From: PWQG01 sp050486205
GTDB taxonomy: Bacteria; Pseudomonadota; Gammaproteobacteria; Pseudomonadales; Pseudohongiellaceae
Assembly: GCA_050486205.1 (NCBI GenBank)
Contig: JBJHCW010000005.1
Location: 248,001-312,000, forward strand
DNA: 64,000 bases
Direction: 5' to 3'
Shown here: piece after piece, positions 17,567 through 26,607 of the stretch
How the letters are laid out: each line of letters opens with the position of its first letter
Numbering within the stretch: the stretch's first letter is position 1
Program-made: the position numbers and the translations under genes
Notes under the pieces: model-generated
Databases searched by the model: none
Told to the model about the DNA's origin: nothing
The model's input: only the letters and a program-made list of their open reading frames with translations

Positions 17567-20179
17567 TCAGTCCACGTCGCGCTTGAGGTGGTAAAGCAGC
17601 TCCAGCGCTTCTCGCGGCGTCAATGAGTCGGGATCCAGCTCTCTGAGTCGCTCCAGTGCAGGGTGGGCAGTGGCGCTGGAGAACAGGTCATCCTGTCGCG
17701 GCGTGCTGGTGGCGCCGTTGTTGGTGGTCCCGGGCGAGCGCAGCGAAGCCTGCTCCAATTGCTGCAGCCGGATGCGCGCCTGCTCCACAACGGAGCGCGG
17801 CATGCCCGCCAACTGGGCCACCTGCAGACCGTAACTCTGGTTTGCCGGCCCTGGCCTGACGGTGTGCAGGAACACGATACCGTCCCGGTGTTCGGTGGCA
17901 TCCAGATGGACGTTGGCCACGGTGTCCAGACTCTCGGGCAATGCCGTCATTTCAAAATAATGGGTGGCAAACAGTGTCATGGCCCGCAGGTTGCGGGCTA
18001 TGTGCACAGCGCTGGCCCAGGCCAGGGACAGACCGTCAAAGGTGCTGGTGCCGCGTCCGACCTCATCCATAAGCACCAGGCTTTGAGGTGTGGCATTGTG
18101 CAGGATGTTGGCGGTTTCAGTCATTTCCACCATGAACGTGGAGCGACCGCCAGCAAGGTCGTCCGCCGAGCCGATACGGGTGAAAATACGATCCACCGGG
18201 CCGATGACAGCGCTGTCTGCCGGCACAAAGCTGCCGGTATAGGCCAGCAGTACGATCAGCGCGGTCTGTCGCATGAAGGTGGATTTGCCGCCCATGTTCG
18301 GGCCAGTGATGATCAGCATCTGGTGTGTGTCATCAAGACTGACATCGTTGGCCACAAAACGCCCCTGCATGACCTGCTCCACCACAGGGTGGCGTCCCTG
18401 CACAATACGGATACCTGTCTGATCAGTCAGCGTGGGAGCCTGCCAATCCAGACTCAGGGCGCGCTCGGCGAAGTTACTTAGCACATCCAGCTCTGACAGG
18501 GCTGTCGCGCTGTCCTGCAGAGGTGCCAGTTGCTCCGCAATCAGGTCCAGCAGCTGCTCGTAAAGTGCCTTTTCCCGGGCCAGTGCCTTGCTGTTGGCGC
18601 TGAGCACTTTGTCCTCAAAGGTTTTCAGCTCCGGGGTAATATAGCGTTCGGCATTTTTCAGCGTCTGGCGCCTTATATAATCGGCGGGCACGTTGCTTGC
18701 CTGACCTTTGCTGATTTCGATGAAATATCCATGGACACGGTTATAACCGACCTTCAGGGTACTGAGCCCGGTGCGCTGTTTCTCCCTGGCTTCAAGGTCG
18801 ACGAGATACTGTCCTGCATTGGTGCTCAGTGCACGCAGGTCATCCAGCTCACTGTCATATCCGTCGGCGATGACGCCGCCCTCCCGGATTACCACAGGCG
18901 GGTTCTCTGCCACTGCTCTGGATAGCTCGTCAGCCAGCGCCGGATAGTCGGCGATTGTACTGGCCAGATGATCCAGGCGAGGTGCATCCACAGCGGTGTT
19001 GATACTGGACAAGGCTGCCTGCAGTTCGGGCAGCCGCTGAAGGGCATCGCGCAGACGAGCCAGATCCCGGGGTCTGGCCGAACGCAGGGCTATTCTGGAG
19101 AGAATGCGTTCGATATCACCGATGGCCTTGAGGATCGGTCGCAGGGATTCAAAACGGTATTGGTCGAGCAGGGCAGCCACTGCCTGCTGGCGCAGGTTCA
19201 GATCCTGTCGCCGGCGAATCGGTCGGTGCAGCCAGCGCCCGAGCAATCGGCTTCCCATGGCTGTGGATGTATTGTCCAGCACGGACATCAGTGTATTGCT
19301 GCTGCCACCGGAGAGATTACGGTCCAGTTCCAGATTGCGTCGGCTGGCCGCATCGAGCACCAGCGCGTCAGCGGGATGCTCAGTCGCCAGGCGACGGATA
19401 TGTGGCAAGGCCGAACGCTGTGTGTCCCGGGCATAGGACAACAGGCAGCCGGCGGCGCGGATGGCGGTGTGCAGATGTTCGCAGCCAAAGGCATTGAGAT
19501 CACGTGTGCCGAAGTGGCTGGTGAGCTCGCGCAAGCTTGTTTCCGGGTCAAATTCCCATGTCGGACGTCGACGTGCACCGGGGCGTGTCACCAGCGAGTC
19601 CGGCAGTGCCAGGCTGTCGTCGTACAGGATTTCGGCCGGCCGGATACGTTCCAGTTCAGCCAGGGCCGAGTCAGTGTCTTTCACTTCGCTGACCAGGAAG
19701 CGGCCGCTGCTGATATCCATCCAGGCCAGACCGTAGGTGGTCGTTGTCAGGCCTATATCGGCAGTAACGGCCAGGACGATACAATCACGCCGCTCACTGA
19801 GCAGTGCTTCATCACTGATTGTGCCAGGTGTCACGATTCGAGCGACACGTCTCTCAACAGGGCCCTTTGATGTTGCCGGGTCGCCTACCTGTTCACAGAT
19901 GGCAACGGATTGACCGAGTTCGACCAGGCGCGCCAGATAGCGCTCGGCCGAGTGATAGGGCACGCCGGCCATGGGGATCGGTTTGCCGCCCGAGCTGCCA
20001 CGAGCGGTCAGTGTGATGTCCAGCAGATCAGCAGCGATTTCGGCGTCCTGATAGAACAGCTCGTAGAAATCGCCCATGCGGTAGAACAGCAGTTCATCCG
20101 GGTGCTCGGCCTTGATGCGCAGATATTGCTGCATCATTGGCGTAGGGGTGTTCTGCTGATTGACTGCCTGCTTTGCCAA
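17567..20179 (-). CDS. mutS: DNA mismatch repair protein MutS
   Basis: Recognises mismatches and small loops and recruits MutL in an ATP-dependent manner. The protein is 870 aa. The mismatch-reading Phe-Tyr-Glu motif is at residues 38-40 (GDFYELF). Connector, lever and clamp domains follow, then the Walker A motif GPNMGGKST near residue 625 and the ABC-type DEVGRGTSTFDG. The C-terminal region carries the EALELLYHLK helix used for tetramer formation. It is transcribed away from pncC and recA. Confidence 0.97.
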   Translation of the reverse strand: MAKQAVNQQNTPTPMMQQYLRIKAEHPDELLFYRMGDFYELFYQDAEIAADLLDITLTARGSSGGKPIPMAGVPYHSAERYLARLVELGQSVAICEQVGDPATSKGPVERRVARIVTPGTISDEALLSERRDCIVLAVTADIGLTTTTYGLAWMDISSGRFLVSEVKDTDSALAELERIRPAEILYDDSLALPDSLVTRPGARRRPTWEFDPETSLRELTSHFGTRDLNAFGCEHLHTAIRAAGCLLSYARDTQRSALPHIRRLATEHPADALVLDAASRRNLELDRNLSGGSSNTLMSVLDNTSTAMGSRLLGRWLHRPIRRRQDLNLRQQAVAALLDQYRFESLRPILKAIGDIERILSRIALRSARPRDLARLRDALQRLPELQAALSSINTAVDAPRLDHLASTIADYPALADELSRAVAENPPVVIREGGVIADGYDSELDDLRALSTNAGQYLVDLEAREKQRTGLSTLKVGYNRVHGYFIEISKGQASNVPADYIRRQTLKNAERYITPELKTFEDKVLSANSKALAREKALYEQLLDLIAEQLAPLQDSATALSELDVLSNFAERALSLDWQAPTLTDQTGIRIVQGRHPVVEQVMQGRFVANDVSLDDTHQMLIITGPNMGGKSTFMRQTALIVLLAYTGSFVPADSAVIGPVDRIFTRIGSADDLAGGRSTFMVEMTETANILHNATPQSLVLMDEVGRGTSTFDGLSLAWASAVHIARNLRAMTLFATHYFEMTALPESLDTVANVHLDATEHRDGIVFLHTVRPGPANQSYGLQVAQLAGMPRSVVEQARIRLQQLEQASLRSPGTTNNGATSTPRQDDLFSSATAHPALERLRELDPDSLTPREALELLYHLKRDVD

Positions 20180-20320
20180 GGGCCTGATCCTGTAAGGAAA
20201 GAATGTCAGGGCCGGATTCTAACGCGTATGATTCGGATCGTCAGTAGTCGGATTGCGGGTTTGTCTGCCCTTGGCAAGCCGGCTTTCAGTCGCCACAATG
20301 GGAGCATTGCCGGAGACATC

Positions 20321-20860
20321 ATGGATACCGAACTGTTCGCATTGAGTCAGCAGCTGGGACAAAGGCTCCTTGCTGCCAACTGGCAGCTGACCACTGCCGA
20401 ATCCTGCACCGGTGGCGGTGTGGCAGCGGCACTGACTGACGTGCCGGGCTCATCGGCCTGGTTTGGTGCTGGCTGGGTGACTTATTCCAACGCCGCCAAG
20501 TCAGCCCTGCTGGATGTGCCCACACAACTGCTGCAGGGTCCTGGTGCGCCCGGCGCCGTGAGCCGTGAAACGGTGATTGCAATGGCCTGCGGCGCGCTGT
20601 CCAGAGCCGGCGCCAATCTGGCCCTTGCCACCAGTGGGATTGCCGGCCCGGACGGCGGCACAGCCGACAAGCCTGTGGGTACGGTATGGATAGCTTGGGC
20701 CTGGCGTGCACCGGACAGTGATACTGTCATCAGCGCTGCGGACTGCCACCTGTTTTCCGGCGATCGGCAGTCTGTGCGTCGGCAGACCGTGCAGGCGGCA
20801 TTGGCGGGATTGCTGGATATCGTCAATAATCAGCCTCGAGACAGCGGTTCGACTCGCTGA
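20321..20860 (+). CDS. pncC: Nicotinamide-nucleotide amidase (CinA C-terminal domain family)
   Basis: Hydrolyses NMN to nicotinate mononucleotide in pyridine nucleotide recycling. The product is 179 aa and consists only of the CinA_C domain. Signature blocks are TTAESCTGGGVAAALTDVPGSS, VSRETVIAMACGA and ATSGIAGPDGG. An open frame extends upstream, but the conserved domain begins shortly after this ATG. The mutS-cinA-recA order is the Pseudomonas arrangement. Confidence 0.92.
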   Translation: MDTELFALSQQLGQRLLAANWQLTTAESCTGGGVAAALTDVPGSSAWFGAGWVTYSNAAKSALLDVPTQLLQGPGAPGAVSRETVIAMACGALSRAGANLALATSGIAGPDGGTADKPVGTVWIAWAWRAPDSDTVISAADCHLFSGDRQSVRRQTVQAALAGLLDIVNNQPRDSGSTR

Positions 20861-20876
20861 GCAGGCATTACATCAG

Positions 20877-20896
20877 TACTGGTTGCATATACAGTA
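20877..20896 (+). promoter_or_regulatory. LexA (SOS) box and recA promoter
   Basis: The 20-base element TACTGGTTGCATATACAGTA fits the gammaproteobacterial LexA consensus, with CTG and CAG separated by ten bases, 54 bp before the recA ATG. TTGCAT inside the box (20884-20889) can serve as -35, with TAAATA at 20907-20912 as a 17-bp-spaced -10, so bound LexA would block the polymerase. SOS control is inferred from this site. Confidence 0.8.
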
Positions 20897-20950
20897 ATTG
20901 TCTGTTTAAATATGCGCAGCATCAGATCATAGCAACGGGGTGAAAACAAC

Positions 20951-22021
20951 ATGGCACAATCAGACGCAACAAAAGACGGTAACCAGAACCGCGAAAAGGC
21001 ACTCGGTGCCGCGCTGGCCCAGATAGAGCGACAATTCGGCAAAGGCTCCATGATGCGCCTGGGTGATCGGAGCAAGGAAACCATCCCGGCAATTTCTACC
21101 GGCTCGCTCGGACTGGATATTGCGCTCGGCATCGGTGGCCTGCCACGTGGCCGTGTTGTGGAGATCTATGGCCCCGAGTCTTCAGGCAAGACCACACTGA
21201 CACTGCAGGTCATCGCCGAGTGTCAGAAAGCCGGTGGCACCTGCGCATTCATTGATGCCGAACATGCGCTTGATCCCATTTACGCCGGAAACCTTGGCGT
21301 TGATGTCGAGAATCTGCTGGTCAGCCAGCCCGATACCGGAGAGCAGGCACTGGAAATTGCTGACATGGTGGTTCGCTCCGGTGCCGTGGATGTGGTGGTG
21401 ATCGATTCGGTCGCCGCATTGACGCCCAAGGCCGAAATCGAAGGTGATATGGGTGATAGCCACGTGGGTCTGCAGGCGCGACTGATGTCCCAGGCTCTCA
21501 GAAAGATGACAGGCAATATCAAGAACTCGAATACCCTGGTGATTTTTATCAACCAGATCCGCATGAAGATTGGTGTCATGTTCGGTTCCCCGGAAACCAC
21601 GACCGGCGGCAACGCATTGAAGTTTTACTCGTCGGTGCGACTGGATATCCGTCGTATCGGATCAATCAAGGAAGGCGACGAAGTTGTTGGCAACGAGACC
21701 CGTGTGAAGGTGGTCAAGAACAAGGTGGCACCCCCGTTCCGTCAGACAGAATTCCAGATCATGTATGGCAAGGGCATCTACCGTATGGGCGAAGTCATTG
21801 ATCTTGGCGTCAAACTGAACCTGCTCGACAAGTCCGGTGCCTGGTACGCCTATAAAGGTGAAAAGATTGGCCAGGGCAAGAAAAATGCGGCGCAATTTCT
21901 GGAAGACAATCCTGCCATTGCCCAGGAAGTGGAGAAGGCCATTCGCGATCAATTGCTTGGTGGCAATGCGCCGGCTGACATGGATGTTGTCGCCGAGCTG
22001 GATCAGGAGGCCGAGGCCTGA
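20951..22021 (+). CDS. recA: Recombinase RecA
   Basis: Strand-exchange ATPase for homologous recombination and the co-protease that triggers LexA cleavage. The protein is 356 aa. The Walker A motif GPESSGKTT is near residues 73-81, the polymerisation motif KALGAALAQIERQFGKGS is at the N-terminus, and the DNA-binding loops include LMSQALRKMTGN and the GSPETTTGGNALKFY segment. The acidic C-terminal tail is present. A LexA box lies in its promoter, and recX follows immediately. Confidence 0.98.
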   Translation: MAQSDATKDGNQNREKALGAALAQIERQFGKGSMMRLGDRSKETIPAISTGSLGLDIALGIGGLPRGRVVEIYGPESSGKTTLTLQVIAECQKAGGTCAFIDAEHALDPIYAGNLGVDVENLLVSQPDTGEQALEIADMVVRSGAVDVVVIDSVAALTPKAEIEGDMGDSHVGLQARLMSQALRKMTGNIKNSNTLVIFINQIRMKIGVMFGSPETTTGGNALKFYSSVRLDIRRIGSIKEGDEVVGNETRVKVVKNKVAPPFRQTEFQIMYGKGIYRMGEVIDLGVKLNLLDKSGAWYAYKGEKIGQGKKNAAQFLEDNPAIAQEVEKAIRDQLLGGNAPADMDVVAELDQEAEA

Positions 22022-22059
22022 GCCCCGATGAAATTCAACAGCTGCTTCGCAAGCGGGCC

Positions 22060-22497
22060 ATGGATCTGTTGGCCCGCCGCGAACATTCGCGTTTCGAATT
22101 GAATCAGAAACTGTGCAATCGGCTGGGTGATGAAGTTGTAGAGCATCCTGACTTTCCGCGGGCTCTGAATGGGGCGCTGGATAGCCTGGAGGCGGACAAT
22201 CTGCTCAGCGATGAGCGATTTGTTGAGTCCTATGTCCGTGTCCGGCGTGACAAGGGTTACGGGCCGCTGCATATACGACAGTCATTACAACAGCGTCGGG
22301 TATGCGTTGAACTAATTGATGCCTGTCTGGATGAGCAAGACGCGGACTGGGACCAACACATTCGGCAGGTGTTGGCGCGCAAATCTGGCGGCAACTTGCC
22401 CGAGCCTGGCAGCAGGCAATGGTTGAAGCTGCAGCGCTTTTTGAACGCGCGCGGGTTTACGTCACAACAGATCCGGCGGGCGTTCAGATCTGAATGA
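22060..22497 (+). CDS. recX: Regulatory protein RecX
   Basis: Binds RecA filaments and limits their activity. The product is 145 aa from this ATG, with the family motif LLARREHSRFELNQKL at the start and RDKGYGPLHIRQSLQQR in the middle. The same frame is open back to a CTG at 22018 that overlaps the recA stop and would add 14 residues (LSPDEIQQLLRKRA). That leader resembles other RecX N-termini, so the true start may be a rare CTG. The 3' end overlaps the convergent globin gene by 14 bp. Confidence 0.9.
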   Translation: MDLLARREHSRFELNQKLCNRLGDEVVEHPDFPRALNGALDSLEADNLLSDERFVESYVRVRRDKGYGPLHIRQSLQQRRVCVELIDACLDEQDADWDQHIRQVLARKSGGNLPEPGSRQWLKLQRFLNARGFTSQQIRRAFRSE

Positions 22498-22975
22498 TTT
22501 CAGGCCGCAGCCGGGCCAATCGTGCCAGCAGTCGATTCTGAACACCAATCGGTGTGCCCGTGTTATCCATTGCAGTGATCAGGTTTTCAACAACGGCGTT
22601 AAAGTCAGCCTCGTTGATGTTCATGCCGGTGTGGACCTGAACCATGGTATCGCCACTGTAGTCACAGGGTCCGTCGGCGATCATGCAGACATGTTCGATA
22701 ACCGTCTCGCGAAAGCGTTGTACATTCGAATCTGCAAAGTACGGTAATACACGCTCATCGTTGGCAATTTCCACTATGAACAGGTCAACAATCCCGGTGA
22801 TGCCCTGTGTGCCACCCAGATCCTGATAGAGTGTACGGTCTGACGCTGTCAGATTGGCGCAGGCCGTCAATGAGGTCACAAGTGCCAGTGCCAGTCCAAT
22901 CAAAAGTACCCGTGTGCCGGCTCTGGTCAGGGCGGCGCCAAGCAAGGCAGTGAACAGGGGGCGGTGTCTGCTCAT
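22484..22975 (-). CDS. Group I truncated haemoglobin with lipoprotein signal
   Basis: A 163-aa protein whose N-terminal hydrophobic stretch (~22-38) ends in a lipobox LTAC with Cys39. A 2-on-2 globin fold follows: LYQDLGGTQGITGIVDLF, RFRETVIEHVCMIADGP, then YSGDTMVQVHTGMNI with the expected proximal haem ligand His115. At the usual distal Tyr position the sequence reads FI rather than FY. Most truncated globins are cytosolic; lipid anchoring suggests a periplasmic or membrane site. It is the last gene of a three-gene set, four bases after the DUF3034 gene. Oxygen, NO or electron-transfer roles are all possible. Confidence 0.82.
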   Translation of the reverse strand: MSRHRPLFTALLGAALTRAGTRVLLIGLALALVTSLTACANLTASDRTLYQDLGGTQGITGIVDLFIVEIANDERVLPYFADSNVQRFRETVIEHVCMIADGPCDYSGDTMVQVHTGMNINEADFNAVVENLITAMDNTGTPIGVQNRLLARLARLRPEIIQI

Positions 22976-22979
22976 CGGA

Positions 22980-23864
22980 TCAGAATGCCGTCTGCAGTGA
23001 CAGGTAGTAACCCGTCTGATTCGCAGCCCCGGCTATGTCACCCAGATCAAGCCAGGCAGCTGTGACCGAAAAATGTTTGTTCGGGAACCATGCCAGGAAA
23101 ACATCCCGGGCTGATTGTTCCCGCAGTGAGGACAGGTTGTCCGGTTTCTGGCGATACTCCACACCGGCTGCCAGTTGTCGATTGAAAAAGATTGCTGCTG
23201 CGAACTCACCGTGCAAGACCCTGTCAGTGTCATCACCGCCATAACCCAGCAAGCCGTACTGATTGGCTCGAGAGTGGCGCAGATTCACATTCAGCAGGGT
23301 GGTGCGATGGCCAATGCCGTTCAGCCAGGCGCGTGCGATGCTGACCACATAGTCCGTATCGCGTGTGTGCCGGGCGCCAACGGCCAGGGCAATATCCGTA
23401 TCGCGCAGCCGGCCGTGTTCGATGCCAAAGGTTATCTGCGGCAAGCTGTCATAAATCAGATCGCCAGCGACTCGATAGCGAAATCCAAAGCGATCCTGCA
23501 CAATGGGCACGTTGCCCGCCTTGATACGAAAATCCTGGCGTGCATATGACGCTTCCATTCGGTCATGCCAGTTGAAAGCAAAACCCATCACGTCCAGTCG
23601 GAAGTCATCAAGGTCGGCTCGCGAGGCAAACGCCACACCGCCGCGTTCTCCGGGTGCCGCGTAACTGCTCAGTGTTGCCCAGGAAATCAAGCCGCCGCCA
23701 CCGGAGCCCCCGATGGAACTGACACCACCGGTTCCCTTGATCTTTCCTCCGGCTGGACTCTGGGCGAATGTTGGCGCGCTGTGCAGGAGCACCCCCAGAA
23801 GCGCAAGTGTCAGCAGGATAAATGGTGGTAGTACCTGTCGATTGTGATCCATGTAAGGGCTCAT
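22980..23864 (-). CDS. DUF3034 family outer-membrane protein
   Basis: A 294-aa exported protein with a signal peptide ending near residue 35 (PTFAQS). The hallmark GGKIKGTGGVSSIGGSGGGGLISWA starts the mature part and is interrupted here only by family-typical variation. The rest alternates hydrophobic and polar residues and ends in aromatic Phe (YLSLQTAF), as expected for a small beta-barrel. The function of DUF3034 is unknown. The ATGA overlap with the upstream gene shows co-translation with the copper-type protein and the globin. Confidence 0.78.
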   Translation of the reverse strand: MSPYMDHNRQVLPPFILLTLALLGVLLHSAPTFAQSPAGGKIKGTGGVSSIGGSGGGGLISWATLSSYAAPGERGGVAFASRADLDDFRLDVMGFAFNWHDRMEASYARQDFRIKAGNVPIVQDRFGFRYRVAGDLIYDSLPQITFGIEHGRLRDTDIALAVGARHTRDTDYVVSIARAWLNGIGHRTTLLNVNLRHSRANQYGLLGYGGDDTDRVLHGEFAAAIFFNRQLAAGVEYRQKPDNLSSLREQSARDVFLAWFPNKHFSVTAAWLDLGDIAGAANQTGYYLSLQTAF

Positions 23865-24502
23865 GGGTCTCTGCTGAGTGCCCTGAAACCGAATACCTGG
23901 TCCGGGCGAATGAGCGGAAAATCAACAGTGATACTGTCGCCAGTATCCAGATGCGCAACACTGACTTCCATCCGGTTGTCCGGGGCATCCATCCAGGGGT
24001 GCCAGATACTGATGGCGCCGGGGTTTTCGGGCAGTCCTGTAAAGGACAGCTCGCCGGTTGTATCCGTTACAGCCACATCCTGCCAGCCGGAAACATAGAC
24101 ATAGGCAACCATGCTGTCGTGAATATTGCAGCCCAGCACTGCGATACCCGCCCTGTTGAACTGAACCGGATTAATGGCCTCATTGGCAAAGAGCTCGGTC
24201 GAGAACTGTCGGATGTCGGAAAAGGAATAGACGTGGTGCCGCACATTGTCACTGTTGAGAAAGTCCACCGACTGGCCTGTAGCAACAGCAATGACCATCG
24301 GCACAAAACGGCGATCCACCTGGTCAATGACGGCATTGTGTTCGGGGGGGCTCTGCAGTGGGCGCTGATTGATCTCGACCACGGCATCGGTCACCGGTGT
24401 GCCGTCCTGATCCAGCACCACAACATTCAGTTCAAAGCTGTGGCAAAGGCCGGCAAGCAATAGTGTTGCCATGACTGGAAGGCACCGGGGGGCAATCTGC
24501 AT
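23861..24502 (-). CDS. Exported cupredoxin-like protein (often named methylamine utilization protein)
   Basis: A 213-aa protein with a short signal peptide (to about residue 21). An Ig-like/carboxypeptidase-regulatory beta sandwich carries a possible type 1 copper site: His89/His90 in VRHHVYSF, then Cys125, His128 and Met131 in GCNIHDSM. The database family is often called methylamine utilization protein, but that name has no functional proof and the amine dehydrogenase cluster is 19 kb away. The start was chosen because GGAG lies about 11 bases upstream; 18 extra codons are possible. It is first in the operon with DUF3034 and the globin. Confidence 0.72.
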   Translation of the reverse strand: MQIAPRCLPVMATLLLAGLCHSFELNVVVLDQDGTPVTDAVVEINQRPLQSPPEHNAVIDQVDRRFVPMVIAVATGQSVDFLNSDNVRHHVYSFSDIRQFSTELFANEAINPVQFNRAGIAVLGCNIHDSMVAYVYVSGWQDVAVTDTTGELSFTGLPENPGAISIWHPWMDAPDNRMEVSVAHLDTGDSITVDFPLIRPDQVFGFRALSRDP

Positions 24503-24587
24503 TTTATGGTTTTTCTCCGTTCGGCAACGCATGCCAGTTTGCCGCTTTGCAGCCATTTATTCAACCCACAGACCTTGATCCGCGCTA

Positions 24588-24596
24588 TGGTATAGT
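24588..24596 (+). promoter_or_regulatory. Candidate extended -10 promoter for the cyclase gene
   Basis: TGGTATAGT is an extended -10 element (TGn plus TATAGT) about 42 bases before the TTG start of the cyclase gene in the divergent 136-bp intergenic region. No good -35 box is seen, which is usual for extended -10 promoters. Confidence 0.35.
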
Positions 24597-24638
24597 CCGG
24601 CCCTGGATGTCTGTTGGATTCATGATCGGAGAAGCCTG

Positions 24639-26588
24639 TTGCAAGTCCCGAGCTTTCACAGTTTTCGCACGCGTTTGCTGGTCTTCCTGCTGGCTCTGCT
24701 GATCCCGGTTCTTGTTGGTATCTATGTCTACGTGACCTTCCAGAACCAGCGATACACAGACGATACGATAGACAGTTACCTGCAAATTGGCGCTGATGTT
24801 TTTGATTTCAGTCGTGAAGAGCACAAGAATACCCTGTTGACCCTGACCGGAACGTTGACGCGTGACTGGGGCTTTCGTAATGCCTTTGGTGCCGGTGACC
24901 GTGCTACCGTCCAGGACGCTACACAGACGCTGCTCGATCGCTCCCGCGGGTCAGCGCATATGATGTTGATTGCCTCCATGAGTGGTGAGGTACTTGTTGA
25001 CACCTCGGCGCAGGGCATGGCATATCTTGAGGGCGGGTGGCAGGCCTTGGTCGACGAAGCCAGAGCGCATCCCGAGGGTATTGCCGATGCCATCCTGACC
25101 ATAAACGACGTGCCCTACCAGATGACGGTGGTCCCGCTATTCCTTCCTACGCCGGTAGCCTGGATATTTGCGGGCTTTGCCATGGACAACAGTTTTGTTG
25201 AGACGGTCAAGCAGAGCGTGGCTTCGGAGGTATCCATTGTGAGATACCTGCGAGAGTTCCCGGTTGGCACAGAAACAGCGGTGATCGCGTCCACGCTGAG
25301 CGGGGCTGATCAGGTCTTGCTTGTTGAAGGGCTCGATCCAGCACTTGATTCTGAGACCCAACGCCTGCGCCTGACTGACAGTGATCATGGTTCTCTGGTT
25401 CGCAGACTCTACGGCGGGGCCGGTGATGCGCTGGAGATTGTGGCTGTCATCCAGCGTTCCTACAGGGAGAATGAGGAAAATCTTTCTGTTTTCCAGACCC
25501 GCCTGTTGCAGTTCTCCGTATTGGTGCTGCTGTTCAGTGTCGCGGTATCGATCATGCTGTCGCGCACCGTGACCAGACCGGTGCTGACCCTGGCTCGGCG
25601 CGTGGGCCAGATAGAGCGCGGGCAATTCCGTAACCAGGGAGATGGTGACCCTGTGCGGGGCAGGGATGAGATTGCACAGTTGAGTTCAGCAGTCGAGCGC
25701 ATGGCTAGCGGTCTTGAGGAGAAGGAGCGCGTGCGTAATCTTCTGGGCAAGGTGGTGTCGCGCGAAATTGCGGAGGAGTTGCTCAATTCGCCGGTTGAAT
25801 TGGGTGGAGAGGAGCGGGTGGTGTCTGTGTTATTTGCGGATTTACATGGGTTTACGCAGTTGTGTGAAGGTGAATCCCCCGCCAGGATACTGGTCTTGCT
25901 CAACCATTACCTCAGCGGCATCACTGATGCCATCGAGCGCTGTGGGGGTGTTGTGGACAAGTTCAGCGGTGATGCTGTGATGGCATTGTTCGGCGCGCCG
26001 GTGGCGCATGATGATGATCCGGATCGGGCCGCATCCGCGATTCTGGCAGTCACCCAGGCCATTGTTGATGTCAATGACAGTATTGCCAGTGGGGGGCGAG
26101 TGATCAAGGCTGGCATCGGGCTGCACACCGGCCTGGTGGTCGCCGGAAACATGGGGTCGGAAAGTCGTCTGAACTACTCAGTGATTGGTGACACTGTCAA
26201 TACGGCGGCCAGGCTTGAGTCAATCACGCGCCACTACGGTGTCAGCAATCTTGTTTCAGACGTCAGTCGCAACGCATGTTCCGGATCCTTTGAATGGCGC
26301 GAGATAGATCTGGTCCGCGTCAAGGGACGACGTGAACCGATACGGATACATGAGTTGCTGGGACCAAAGGGAAGCCTGAGTGAGCAAAGGCTCGAGCAAC
26401 TGCGACAGTTTGATCTGGCGCTTCAGCAGTACAGGGCCGGGGCCTGGGATCAGGCCCGTGAATTGTTCCAGGCGCTGGGCGCTGGGCAGGATACAGTGCT
26501 GTGCCAGGTGTTTATTGACCGGATTGATGAGCTGCAGGTGCTTGCGCCATCGCACTGGGAAGGCATCCATGCCTTTGACCACAAATGA
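24639..26588 (+). CDS. Membrane class III adenylate/guanylate cyclase with HAMP domain
   Basis: A 649-aa sensor cyclase. A transmembrane helix (~12-33) and a periplasmic sensor region of about 240 residues precede a second helix (~285-305). A HAMP domain beginning SRTVTRPVLTLARRVGQIERGQF leads into the class III catalytic domain (~390-570). The metal-binding Asp residues are in VLFADLHGFT and KFSGDAVMALFG, and the ribose/transition-state segment is YSVIGDTVNTAARLE. A TTG start is used, with GGAG seven bases upstream. The product could be cAMP feeding a CRP/Vfr-type regulator; substrate specificity cannot be told. Confidence 0.88.
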   Translation: MQVPSFHSFRTRLLVFLLALLIPVLVGIYVYVTFQNQRYTDDTIDSYLQIGADVFDFSREEHKNTLLTLTGTLTRDWGFRNAFGAGDRATVQDATQTLLDRSRGSAHMMLIASMSGEVLVDTSAQGMAYLEGGWQALVDEARAHPEGIADAILTINDVPYQMTVVPLFLPTPVAWIFAGFAMDNSFVETVKQSVASEVSIVRYLREFPVGTETAVIASTLSGADQVLLVEGLDPALDSETQRLRLTDSDHGSLVRRLYGGAGDALEIVAVIQRSYRENEENLSVFQTRLLQFSVLVLLFSVAVSIMLSRTVTRPVLTLARRVGQIERGQFRNQGDGDPVRGRDEIAQLSSAVERMASGLEEKERVRNLLGKVVSREIAEELLNSPVELGGEERVVSVLFADLHGFTQLCEGESPARILVLLNHYLSGITDAIERCGGVVDKFSGDAVMALFGAPVAHDDDPDRAASAILAVTQAIVDVNDSIASGGRVIKAGIGLHTGLVVAGNMGSESRLNYSVIGDTVNTAARLESITRHYGVSNLVSDVSRNACSGSFEWREIDLVRVKGRREPIRIHELLGPKGSLSEQRLEQLRQFDLALQQYRAGAWDQARELFQALGAGQDTVLCQVFIDRIDELQVLAPSHWEGIHAFDHK

Positions 26589-26607
26589 CAGGGCTCTCAA
26601 ACCAGAA

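Noticed and set aside
17663..19870. Three plus-strand open frames antisense to mutS
   Set aside because: mutS has all its motifs; the opposite frames lack recognisable domains and ribosome sites.
23861..24502. Linking the methylamine utilization-named gene to the amine dehydrogenase operon
   Set aside because: The name comes from database usage only; it is 19 kb away, on the other strand and in a different operon.
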